From: an uncultured Capnocytophaga sp.
GTDB lineage: Bacteria > Bacteroidota > Bacteroidia > Flavobacteriales > Flavobacteriaceae
Reading direction: 5' to 3'
Assembly: GCF_938029845.1 (NCBI RefSeq)
Contig: NZ_CALHGG010000093.1
Location: 1 to 39,481 of the forward strand
DNA length: 39,481 nt
This document shows positions 33,460 to 39,481 of the stretch, in pieces. The first letter of the stretch is position 1, and each line of letters starts with the position of its first letter. The notes under the pieces were generated by a model, which searched no databases, was not told the DNA's origin, and worked only from the letters and a program-made list of their open reading frames with translations. The translations under genes were made by a program, and so were the position numbers.

Positions 33460-34110
33460 ATGCACTTTCTTTCAGAAGACTTGGAGCGTTATGCTGAGCA
33501 ACATAGCCAGCAGGAGCCACCGCTACTGGCGGCTCTTACTCGTGAGACACACTTGCGCATCTTGCAGCCGCGTATGCTTAGCGGTCACCTGCAAGGACGG
33601 TTCTTGAGCTTGCTCTCTCGGCTACTTGCTCCAACGTATATAGTGGAAATAGGTACCTTTACAGGTTATGCGACCCTCTGCTTGGCAGAGGGTCTCATCC
33701 CTTCTGGTCGTCTGCATACCATAGAGGCAAATGAGGAATATGAGGAGATTCAGAACAAGTATTTCGGGCAGAGTCCTTATAGGGAGCAGATTATACAACA
33801 CTTTGCCCCAGCTCTTGAGGTACTACCTACCTTGCCCGATGGAATTGATATGGTTTTTATTGATGCCGATAAGAAGAATTACCTCAATTATTTTGAGGTG
33901 GTGCTGCCCAAGATGCGCCCAGGAGGGGTAATCCTCTCCGACAATGTGCTCTGGAGTGGTAAGGTGGTGGAACCTGTTAAGGACAGTGATAAGCATACCC
34001 AAATCCTTATGGAGTATAACAAGCGCTTGGCAACCGATCCACGCCTAGAGACGGTACTACTGCCTATACGCGATGGACTGACACTTTCTATAGTGAAAAA
34101 TGAAAAGTGA
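33460..34110 (+). CDS. SAM-dependent O-methyltransferase (COMT-like)
   Basis: The 216-residue enzyme belongs to the cation-dependent catechol/caffeoyl-CoA type O-methyltransferases. SAM-binding VEIGTFTGYATLCLAEGL (62-79), acidic residue after beta-2 (TIEANEEY), metal-site residues D135 and D161-N162 in FIDADKKNY and LSDNVLW. Cytoplasmic. The gene lies 11 bases behind the DPP7 gene and probably shares its transcript, although no functional link is obvious. The substrate is unknown. Its last codons form one arm of the convergent hairpin. Confidence 0.88.
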   Translation: MHFLSEDLERYAEQHSQQEPPLLAALTRETHLRILQPRMLSGHLQGRFLSLLSRLLAPTYIVEIGTFTGYATLCLAEGLIPSGRLHTIEANEEYEEIQNKYFGQSPYREQIIQHFAPALEVLPTLPDGIDMVFIDADKKNYLNYFEVVLPKMRPGGVILSDNVLWSGKVVEPVKDSDKHTQILMEYNKRLATDPRLETVLLPIRDGLTLSIVKNEK

Positions 34111-34147
34111 AGAGTGAAAAGCGCCACCCTGTCGTTCACTCTTCACT
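34106..34147. terminator. Bidirectional hairpin between convergent genes
   Basis: AGTGAAGAGTGAA (34106-34118) and its exact reverse complement (34135-34147), 13 base pairs with a 16-base loop. It overlaps the stops of both the methyltransferase and the lipoprotein genes. Confidence 0.7.
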
Positions 34148-36505
34148 TACCACTGTTACTGTGTTCTTCTCCTTTAAAAAGGTCAGTAGCAGTTTGCCGT
34201 TCTCCTGAGTGACATCAGCTTGGGAGAGTGCAAAAATAGGAAAATGAGGATAGATCTCCCCTTGTGTATTGATAAGGTAGAGCTGATGGTTCTGCTCATC
34301 AAGCACCAAGATGACCAGCCCCTTGGGCGTTGCTACCAAGCGAGGGCGTGAATAGTCAGCATAGGGGAGCTCTATCTTTTTTTGGTTGATACGCAGGGTA
34401 TTACCACTAAGTATGACTTGCGTGTCTCCCAGTACATCAAAGTAATGTCCTTCTCCCACGCCTAGACTCTCTTGGCGTAAGCCCCCATTGCTGTCTATAT
34501 AGTATTGCTTGCCATCCTTGGTGGTAAAGGTGATGTAGTCCTTATAAGCACGTATAGGATTGTCAGAGAAAGCAAAGGTTTGGCTTAGCGGAATACGTAC
34601 AGTACCATTGCGGTGTAGGATACTAAGGTGATTGTCTGCCTTTGGGAAGACGATAAAGTCCTTACCTGCTAAGCGCATGTGCTGAGGAGTAGCCTTAATC
34701 CCTACTGGGACAAGTTCTCCCTCAAAGCCCTTAATCTCTTCCCCTTTTCTGTCTTTAAGGCGGATACGATAGAAGTCACATATCACAAAGCGATAATCCT
34801 TATTGTTATCATAGTCAAAGATTTGCAAGGGTAGCAGAGGGTTCTTGTATGAATGACAGAAAGGCATCACCTCCTTGCCATTGCGATCTATCACATAGGA
34901 CGAGTATTGGGTATTGAAAGCCAATTGTAAGAAACCATTACGGAAGAGATCCACTTGATAGATATCCCCTACAATAGGGCTGTCAAGTCGTTTTTTCCAG
35001 AGGATTTTTCCGTCATGTCCTATAAGGTAGAGTTGATTATCCGTATCTTGTATAACCACTTCACGCTCTCCTGTACGGTGATTGGTGACAAAACGGGGGA
35101 GGGTATGGGCGTCTTTGTCAAGAATGATTTGGAAACGCTCTTGTAGGGGAGCACTTCCCTCTTGGCTATCTACATGTGGGGTGTCTGAATCAGCAAGAGC
35201 AGTCTCTCCTTTGTCAGCGGTAGTGGTGAGGGTCAGTTGGTAAAAATCCTCCTGGGGACTTATTTGCAGAGAGGCATAGCCATAGCGAGCGGCTAAGGCA
35301 GGGTATTTCTTGGCAAAGGCACTATGCTCAGATAGATTTTCTATGGCTACAAAGGCAGTTTGGCTGTTGCTCTTCTCCTCCAAGATTCCAAAACGGCGTT
35401 GATCGGTAAGGCTCTGCTTGAGTTGGATTGTATTGATAAGCTGCTGAAGAGCTTCCTTCTTTTGGGCAAAGATAAGATCTTCCTCATGCTTATAGATATA
35501 CTTAGGGGCAAGCTCATGACCAAAGATAGCAAAAAAGGACTGTACATCCGAGAGTTCCTCTATCTGGTAGAGGGAGACACCTTGGAAGGTCTCTGTTTTG
35601 AGAATGGTAAAGTATCGTAACGTTTCGCTAGGGTTCTCACTGTGTAGTGTTGCCAATGAATCTCCCGCAAAGGAGAAGAAAGCCACAGAAGAGATATCAG
35701 GTTGAAAATCAAAATAAAACTCAGCAGGAATTAGTGCCTCATCAAAAGCAAAAGCCTCAATATTGTTAGCTGTTTGTGGGATGACAAGGGCACTCTCAAG
35801 GGTGTTTTTCTTGGGTTGGGTCAGTGGTAGTTGGGCAATGCTATCGGAAGGGTGCAAGCTGGAACCACTTAGGCGGAGCGTTTGTTTTTCTAAGAAAATA
35901 TCCCAAGCAGTCCAATCCCCTATTTGTTCTACTAATTTTGGAGAAAAGATACCTCCAACAAACTCCTTGTTTTTCTTAGGGGAGAGGAACATATTGGCGG
36001 GGACATCCTCGCTGGTGGTTTTCGCAAGTTTGTAGAAACTTTCATGAGTAGCCGTAGCAGTCTCTTCCTCTTCTTCTGTAAGGAAGCTAAGGTCTTTGAG
36101 GGAACCGATCAGGAGCTTGTGGTCTTGGCAAAGGTAGTACCACTTTTTATTCTCTAAGGTGATTGAGTCCAATTGACCTAAGGTAGGTGCTTTCCAGGGG
36201 CTAAGAGAATCCTGCTCTGGTAGCCTACAACTTAGGTATACCCCCTCATGAGTATAAGCTACCCAGATATCTTTATCCATAGGTAAGGATCTAAGTAAGT
36301 TCTGCACATTGCCATTAGGGTAATACTTAAAATACTCCTTCCAAAAATCATGATTAATGGTTTGACTTACAAACTGGTCTTTCTGCTGGATATGTAGCAG
36401 CATAGAAGGTTCTTTACTTAATAGCACCTCCACTGAACTATGTGTATTGCCTCCCTTGGAACATCCTACCAAAAGGGCTAAGAGGATATATATAGATAAA
36501 CGCAT
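34136..36505 (-). CDS. Large lipoprotein, DUF3352-like front and beta-propeller-like end
   Basis: The 789-residue protein has a lipoprotein signal peptide with lipobox LVGC (C15). Residues 25-440 form a mixed region with repeated hydrophobic-polar strands of the DUF3352 type (recollection, uncertain). Residues from about 455 contain blade-like repeats: VIQDTDNQLYLIGHDGKILW, SSYVIDRNGKEVMPF, RIRLKDRKGEEIKGF, HLSILHRNGTVRIPL, QYYIDSNGGLRQE, HQLYLINTQGEIYPHF. The pattern 'Y-x-I-D-x-x-G-K' recalls PQQ-like propellers. It has no acidic surface-export signal after the cysteine. Conserved hypothetical in this group as far as I can tell; function unknown. Confidence 0.75.
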   Translation of the reverse strand: MRLSIYILLALLVGCSKGGNTHSSVEVLLSKEPSMLLHIQQKDQFVSQTINHDFWKEYFKYYPNGNVQNLLRSLPMDKDIWVAYTHEGVYLSCRLPEQDSLSPWKAPTLGQLDSITLENKKWYYLCQDHKLLIGSLKDLSFLTEEEEETATATHESFYKLAKTTSEDVPANMFLSPKKNKEFVGGIFSPKLVEQIGDWTAWDIFLEKQTLRLSGSSLHPSDSIAQLPLTQPKKNTLESALVIPQTANNIEAFAFDEALIPAEFYFDFQPDISSVAFFSFAGDSLATLHSENPSETLRYFTILKTETFQGVSLYQIEELSDVQSFFAIFGHELAPKYIYKHEEDLIFAQKKEALQQLINTIQLKQSLTDQRRFGILEEKSNSQTAFVAIENLSEHSAFAKKYPALAARYGYASLQISPQEDFYQLTLTTTADKGETALADSDTPHVDSQEGSAPLQERFQIILDKDAHTLPRFVTNHRTGEREVVIQDTDNQLYLIGHDGKILWKKRLDSPIVGDIYQVDLFRNGFLQLAFNTQYSSYVIDRNGKEVMPFCHSYKNPLLPLQIFDYDNNKDYRFVICDFYRIRLKDRKGEEIKGFEGELVPVGIKATPQHMRLAGKDFIVFPKADNHLSILHRNGTVRIPLSQTFAFSDNPIRAYKDYITFTTKDGKQYYIDSNGGLRQESLGVGEGHYFDVLGDTQVILSGNTLRINQKKIELPYADYSRPRLVATPKGLVILVLDEQNHQLYLINTQGEIYPHFPIFALSQADVTQENGKLLLTFLKEKNTVTVVSEE

Positions 36506-36556
36506 AAGATAATTGTCAATGTAGCCGAATCACTGACCACAAATAATAAAATTGGG

Positions 36557-36587
36557 CAAAAATAATAAATATTGAACATCTTTCCAA
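36557..36587 (-). promoter_or_regulatory. Promoter of the large lipoprotein gene
   Basis: On the minus strand TTG (36587-36585), 20 bases, TATTTTTG (36564-36557), a full consensus. The 223-base divergent spacer 36506-36728 holds this promoter and, further on, the operator and promoter of the regulator gene. Confidence 0.75.
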
Positions 36588-36660
36588 ATAAATAGTAAGC
36601 GAATGAGTTAATGGAAAAGACACAGATAAGTAAACTAACAATATTAACAAAATTTTGTGT

Positions 36661-36699
36661 ATTTAGTTCGCAAATGATAGAACTAAATAACTATCTTTG
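36661..36699 (+). promoter_or_regulatory. Operator palindrome and promoter box of the efflux operon
   Basis: ATTTAGTTC (36661-36669), 10 bases, GAACTAAAT (36680-36688): exact 9-base arms. The -7 box TATCTTTG (36692-36699) begins 3 bases later, so the palindrome covers the -33 region. No TTG at -33. This suits autorepression by the regulator encoded at 36729. Confidence 0.65.
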
Positions 36700-36728
36700 C
36701 ACCCAGATTAAGTGAAGAACGAAAAATT

Positions 36729-37214
36729 ATGAAAGAACGGCTTGTCTTGCTTGAGATGATGGGGGAACTCTTCCGCCGCATGCATCACCTTTCCCCTATG
36801 GCTGCCAAAATCCTCTCAGTGTTGGCTATAGAAGGCTGTGTGCATGGGCTTACCTTTGAGGATCTCATAGAGCGATTGGGGGTTAGTAAGAGTGCTCTTT
36901 CTACCAATATCCACTTGCTATTGGACAAGGAGCTAATCTATTATGAGACCAAAGAGGGAAAACGTCGCAAATACTTTAAGTCTTTCCCTTTTAATAAGCG
37001 TTTTGAAGGATTTTTGGAGTTGATTCGTTATGAGAAAGATTTTACGATGCGCTTTCAGCAGTATATGAAGGCACAGAATGAGAATGAACACCTTTTTACG
37101 GAGGAAAGAATACATAAGTTGGGGTTATTCTTGGATTATCTTAACCAAATAGAACACCTCACCCAAGATTTTTTGAAAAAACTAAAACAAGAAGAAATAA
37201 GTGAAAAACCATAG
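36729..37214 (+). CDS. GbsR/MarR-like transcriptional regulator
   Basis: The 161-residue protein has a winged helix-turn-helix domain: LSPMAAKILSVLAIEG (21-36), LTFEDLIERLGVSKSALSTN (41-60) with the recognition helix at VSKSALSTNIHLLL, and a wing KEGKRRKYF. The C-terminal helices (LDYLNQIEHLTQDFLKKL) would form the dimer. The N-terminal arrangement resembles the GbsR branch of MarR-type proteins. It is the first gene of a drug-efflux operon and is preceded by a palindrome in its promoter, so it most likely represses its own operon until a ligand binds (inference). It overlaps the pump gene by 14 bases. Confidence 0.85.
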   Translation: MKERLVLLEMMGELFRRMHHLSPMAAKILSVLAIEGCVHGLTFEDLIERLGVSKSALSTNIHLLLDKELIYYETKEGKRRKYFKSFPFNKRFEGFLELIRYEKDFTMRFQQYMKAQNENEHLFTEERIHKLGLFLDYLNQIEHLTQDFLKKLKQEEISEKP

Positions 37215-38385
37215 CACCGATATCCTATTTATCCTCATCTTGGGGTTGCTCTCTATGCTCACTCCTTTGGCGATAGATATGTACTTGCCATCCTTTGGGG
37301 CGATAGCCTCGGACTTACACGTCTCCAAGGAGCGCATCCAGACGACCTTAGCCCTCTTTACCATGGGCTTTGCCGTAGGTCAGTTGCTCTGGGGGCCGCT
37401 CTCGGATAGTTATGGTCGCAAGCCTACTATTATTGTAGGGGTGATCGTAGCGGCAGTGATTGCCTTGTGGCTTACACAGGTGGGGGAATTATATCATTTT
37501 TATATATTGCGCTTTTTGCAAGGCTTTTTTGGTTCTGCCCCTGCTGTGGTTGCAGGAGCCTTACTCAGAGACCTTTTCAATAAGGAAGCCTTCTCCAAGA
37601 TGATTTCCATGGTGATGCTTGTAACGATGGTGGCGCCTCTGGTAGCTCCTATTTTGGGAGGGTATATAGCTGATTGGTTTCATTGGCAGGCCATTTTTTA
37701 CCTATTGACAGTATTGGGACTGCTCGCTGCCCTTTTGGTATGGCTACGCATCCCAGAGTCTTTGCCCAAAGAGCGACGTATTCCCTTGGATATCATAGGG
37801 GTATTGCGTAATTATCGCACAGTAGCTACCAATAAAAGGGTCATTGGCTATATCTTTACCAATGCCTTCTCCTATTCAGGAATGTTCTGTTTCTTGACCT
37901 CAGGCTCGCTGGTTTATACAGGGGTGTATGGAGTAGCACCACAGCATTTTGGATACTTTTTTATCCTTAATATAGGGGTGATGATGGTGGCCACTTTCCT
38001 TTCGGGGCGTTTTGTAGGTCGCTTAGGAACAGAGCGTATCTTACGTATAGGGCTTGGTATACAGCTCGTTGCAGGCTTATGGTTGGCACTCTGTGCTATT
38101 TTCCGTCTTGGTCTTTGGCCTACCGCGATAGGGGTTGCTTTCTATGTGGGTATGGTATCAGTGGTATCGAGCAATGCCAATGCGGCTGTTTTGGAGCTAT
38201 TCCCTCGCACGGCAGGTACCGCTAACTCACTTATAGGGATGTTCCGCTTTGCTACGGGCGCAGTGATTGGGGCTATCTTAGCACTGTTCTCAGCAGATAC
38301 AGAATACCCCATGCTCTTTTCAATAACCTTGTGTATCCTTATTTCAGTAGGAACATATAAGTTATTAGTGAAAAGTGAAAAGTGA
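37201..38385 (+). CDS. Bcr/CflA-type MFS drug efflux transporter
   Basis: A 394-residue major facilitator of the DHA1 Bcr/CflA group with 12 membrane helices. Signatures: DMYLPSF (26-32) in helix 1, motif A GPLSDSYGRKP (65-75), motif C-like GSAPAVVAGALLRD in helix 4-5. It exports drugs or small metabolites in exchange for protons. The start codon is a GTG at 37201, inside the end of the regulator gene (14-base overlap), implying translational coupling. A REP-like hairpin follows the gene. The substrate is not known; bicyclomycin in the best-known relative. Confidence 0.9.
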   Translation: MKNHSTDILFILILGLLSMLTPLAIDMYLPSFGAIASDLHVSKERIQTTLALFTMGFAVGQLLWGPLSDSYGRKPTIIVGVIVAAVIALWLTQVGELYHFYILRFLQGFFGSAPAVVAGALLRDLFNKEAFSKMISMVMLVTMVAPLVAPILGGYIADWFHWQAIFYLLTVLGLLAALLVWLRIPESLPKERRIPLDIIGVLRNYRTVATNKRVIGYIFTNAFSYSGMFCFLTSGSLVYTGVYGVAPQHFGYFFILNIGVMMVATFLSGRFVGRLGTERILRIGLGIQLVAGLWLALCAIFRLGLWPTAIGVAFYVGMVSVVSSNANAAVLELFPRTAGTANSLIGMFRFATGAVIGAILALFSADTEYPMLFSITLCILISVGTYKLLVKSEK

Positions 38386-38408
38386 TAAGTGAAAAACCTC
38401 ACACGCTG

Positions 38409-38454
38409 GCGCGAGCTGCAAGCTCGTGCCTACTATGAACAGAGCTTGCAGCTC
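38409..38454. repeat. REP-like hairpin element after the MFS gene
   Basis: GAGCTGCAAGCTC (38413-38425) and its exact reverse complement GAGCTTGCAGCTC (38442-38454) with a 16-base loop, followed by TTTT. The left half also folds as GGCGCGAGCT/AGCTCGTGCC (one mismatch). The GC-rich GCTGCAAGCTCGTGCC core stands out from the AT-rich surroundings and looks like a dispersed REP-type palindrome; it may also attenuate transcription. Confidence 0.55.
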
Positions 38455-38484
38455 TTTTACAAGAAGCTAAAAGCTCCCTCAGCG

Positions 38485-38528
38485 AAAAATAGAAATTAAT
38501 ATTAACAACTAATAAGAAAATGAATAAA
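38485..38528 (+). repeat. 44-base direct repeat, copy 1
   Basis: Matches 38804-38847 in 41 of 44 positions without gaps, offset 319 bases. It contains the leader TTAACAACTAATA and the first codons ATGAATAAA of the small lipoprotein gene. Confidence 0.8.
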
Positions 38529-38831
38529 TTTGTATTAATCATTGTAGGTTTTATATTATTTTCTTGTAAGACCATACAGAAGCAAGAGGTACAGAGAGAT
38601 ACTGATACCCTTATCGTGCTCTATGAAGTAGGGACACCAGTAACTCCTCTGAAGGAAGCATTTGCTAAATATGGGGCAGAAATTCTATATGAGTATAAGA
38701 ATCTGAATGGATTTGCTATCAAAATTCCTAAAGAAAAGTCTTTAGAAGAAGCGAAGGCTCATTTTGCCCAACTAAAGGGAGTCCTTAGCGTAGAAAAAGA
38801 TGAAAAAATAGAAATCAATATTAACAACTAA
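38520..38831 (+). CDS. Small lipoprotein resembling a subtilisin propeptide (inhibitor I9-like)
   Basis: The 103-residue protein has a lipoprotein signal peptide (lipobox LFSC, C16). The mature part resembles the inhibitor I9 fold of subtilase propeptides: TLIVLYEVGT, then EAFAKYGAEILYEYKNLNGFAIKIP, then EEAKAHFAQLKGVLSVEKDE, i.e. beta-alpha-beta-beta-alpha-beta with the G-x-x-x-x-Y-x-Y and G-V-x-S-V-E-x-D landmarks. It could inhibit or chaperone a subtilase at the cell envelope; no protease is in the window. The last residues (KIEININN) are encoded by the second copy of a 44-base repeat that also forms the gene's own leader. The gene lies between two efflux genes. Confidence 0.7.
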   Translation: MNKFVLIIVGFILFSCKTIQKQEVQRDTDTLIVLYEVGTPVTPLKEAFAKYGAEILYEYKNLNGFAIKIPKEKSLEEAKAHFAQLKGVLSVEKDEKIEININN

Positions 38832-38847
38832 CAAAAAAATGAATAAA
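38804..38847 (+). repeat. 44-base direct repeat, copy 2
   Basis: Second copy of the repeat. It encodes the end of the small lipoprotein and includes the leader and first codons (ATGAATAAA) of the membrane fusion protein gene. Confidence 0.8.
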
Positions 38848-39481
38848 GTTTTAATTTTTTCAAGTATTGCCCTCTTTGCAGTAGGGTGTAAGAATGGCAA
38901 CCAACAAGCCTCAGGTGCTATGATGGGGGCAGGTGCTCCTAAGGAGTTGCCAGTGATTACCGTAGAGGAGCAGCGTACAACGGCTAACCTCTCTTTCCCT
39001 GTCAATATAGAAGGAGTCGTGAATAGCCCTGTACAGGCGAAAATCTCTGGCTATATCACTAAGGTATTGGTGGATGAAGGTCAAGCTGTCTCCCAAGGGC
39101 AGCCTATGTTCCAGCTCGAGACACAGACCCTCAACCAGTCAGCCGCCTCAGCTAAGGCTCAAGTCGAAGTGGCTCAGGTAGAGGTTAATAAGATTCGTCC
39201 CCTAGTGGAGAAGAACATTGTGAGCAAGGTACAACTCGAAACAGCTATGGCCAATCTGCAACGCGCTCAAGCTGCCTATAACGAAATCGCAAGCAATATA
39301 GGTTTCGCGGTAGTTAAAGCGCCTGTAAGTGGCGTGGTAGGGGCTATCTCTTACCGTGAGGGAGCCTTGGTAACAGCCAACAACACCGTGCTTACTACGG
39401 TCTCTGATGTGAAAGATGTATATGCTTATTTCTCTATGAACGAAAAGGATTACCTTTCTTTCCTTGCACAAACTAAAGGGG
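38839..39481 (+). CDS. RND efflux periplasmic adaptor (membrane fusion protein), 3' end cut off
   Basis: The frame is open from the ATG at 38839 to the window edge (214 codons). It begins with a lipoprotein signal peptide (lipobox AVGC, C17). The following parts match the HlyD/AcrA family: a lipoyl half-motif VVNSPVQAKISGYITKVLVD with DEGQAVSQGQPMFQLE, a helical hairpin (about residues 100-150, AKAQVEVAQVEVNKIRPLVE, VQLETAMANLQRAQAAYNEI), then the second lipoyl half KAPVSGVVGAISYREGALV. It links an inner-membrane RND pump to an outer-membrane channel; these should follow downstream. The short leader is the second copy of the 44-base repeat. Confidence 0.92.
   Translation, partial: MNKVLIFSSIALFAVGCKNGNQQASGAMMGAGAPKELPVITVEEQRTTANLSFPVNIEGVVNSPVQAKISGYITKVLVDEGQAVSQGQPMFQLETQTLNQSAASAKAQVEVAQVEVNKIRPLVEKNIVSKVQLETAMANLQRAQAAYNEIASNIGFAVVKAPVSGVVGAISYREGALVTANNTVLTTVSDVKDVYAYFSMNEKDYLSFLAQTKG

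Overview
The window looks like chromosome of a Bacteroidota bacterium of the class Flavobacteriia, most likely an oral Capnocytophaga (inference). The support is: promoters of the Bacteroidota type (TTG, 19-20 bases, TAnnTTTG) in front of many genes, little Shine-Dalgarno signal, several lipoproteins, an S46 dipeptidyl-peptidase of the DPP7 type, a quinol-dependent nitric oxide reductase, a glycogen locus with a eukaryote-type branching enzyme, and a TdeIII-type restriction system. I saw no rRNA, tRNA, CRISPR array or transposase gene.

Region 1 (1-6710) is accessory. It holds four SUKH (SMI1/KNR4-like) proteins, mostly in overlapping pairs with helical-repeat proteins, the pattern of immunity genes of polymorphic toxins; no toxin is in view. 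Between them lie a three-gene minus-strand operon ending in an isoprenylcysteine methyltransferase-like membrane protein, an unknown gene, a palindromic MITE-like repeat and an SDR oxidoreductase.

Region 2 (6711-10967) is a four-gene, fully overlapping defence operon: DNA methyltransferase with an N-terminal DNA-binding domain, DUF262 protein, HEPN protein, TdeIII-family endonuclease. The two middle genes are much more AT-rich than the methyltransferase gene and look like a second defence module placed between the modification and restriction genes. A 20-base palindrome sits directly upstream of the promoter. This is the best candidate for an undescribed system.

Region 3 (10968-14620): sufC and sufD (Fe-S cluster scaffold) follow the restriction gene after only 11 bases; sufB and sufS are not in the window. 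Then come a secreted protein of unknown function and an Fe/Mn superoxide dismutase with a lipoprotein signal peptide.

Region 4 (14773-27012) is a glycogen and alpha-glucan locus: GH13 amylase, glgB, debranching enzyme, glycogen-synthase-like glycosyltransferase and GH57 protein, with norB on the other strand in the middle. In both the debranching protein and the GH57 protein, acidic residues that I expect at the active site are replaced.

Region 5 (27070-36505) holds an MBOAT acyltransferase, a beta-barrel protein, a DUF1444-like protein with a repetitive Pro/Lys/Glu linker, DPP7, an O-methyltransferase and a large lipoprotein. Region 6 (36729-end) is an efflux operon: GbsR/MarR-like regulator behind a clear palindromic operator, Bcr/CflA-type MFS pump, a small lipoprotein resembling a subtilisin propeptide and flanked by a 44-base direct repeat, and the start of an RND membrane fusion protein.

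Convergent gene pairs are separated by perfect or near-perfect hairpins built from short degenerate repeats (AGTGAAAAG or ACTAACCACTAA types), and one family of AT-rich intergenic repeats carries a promoter at its end.
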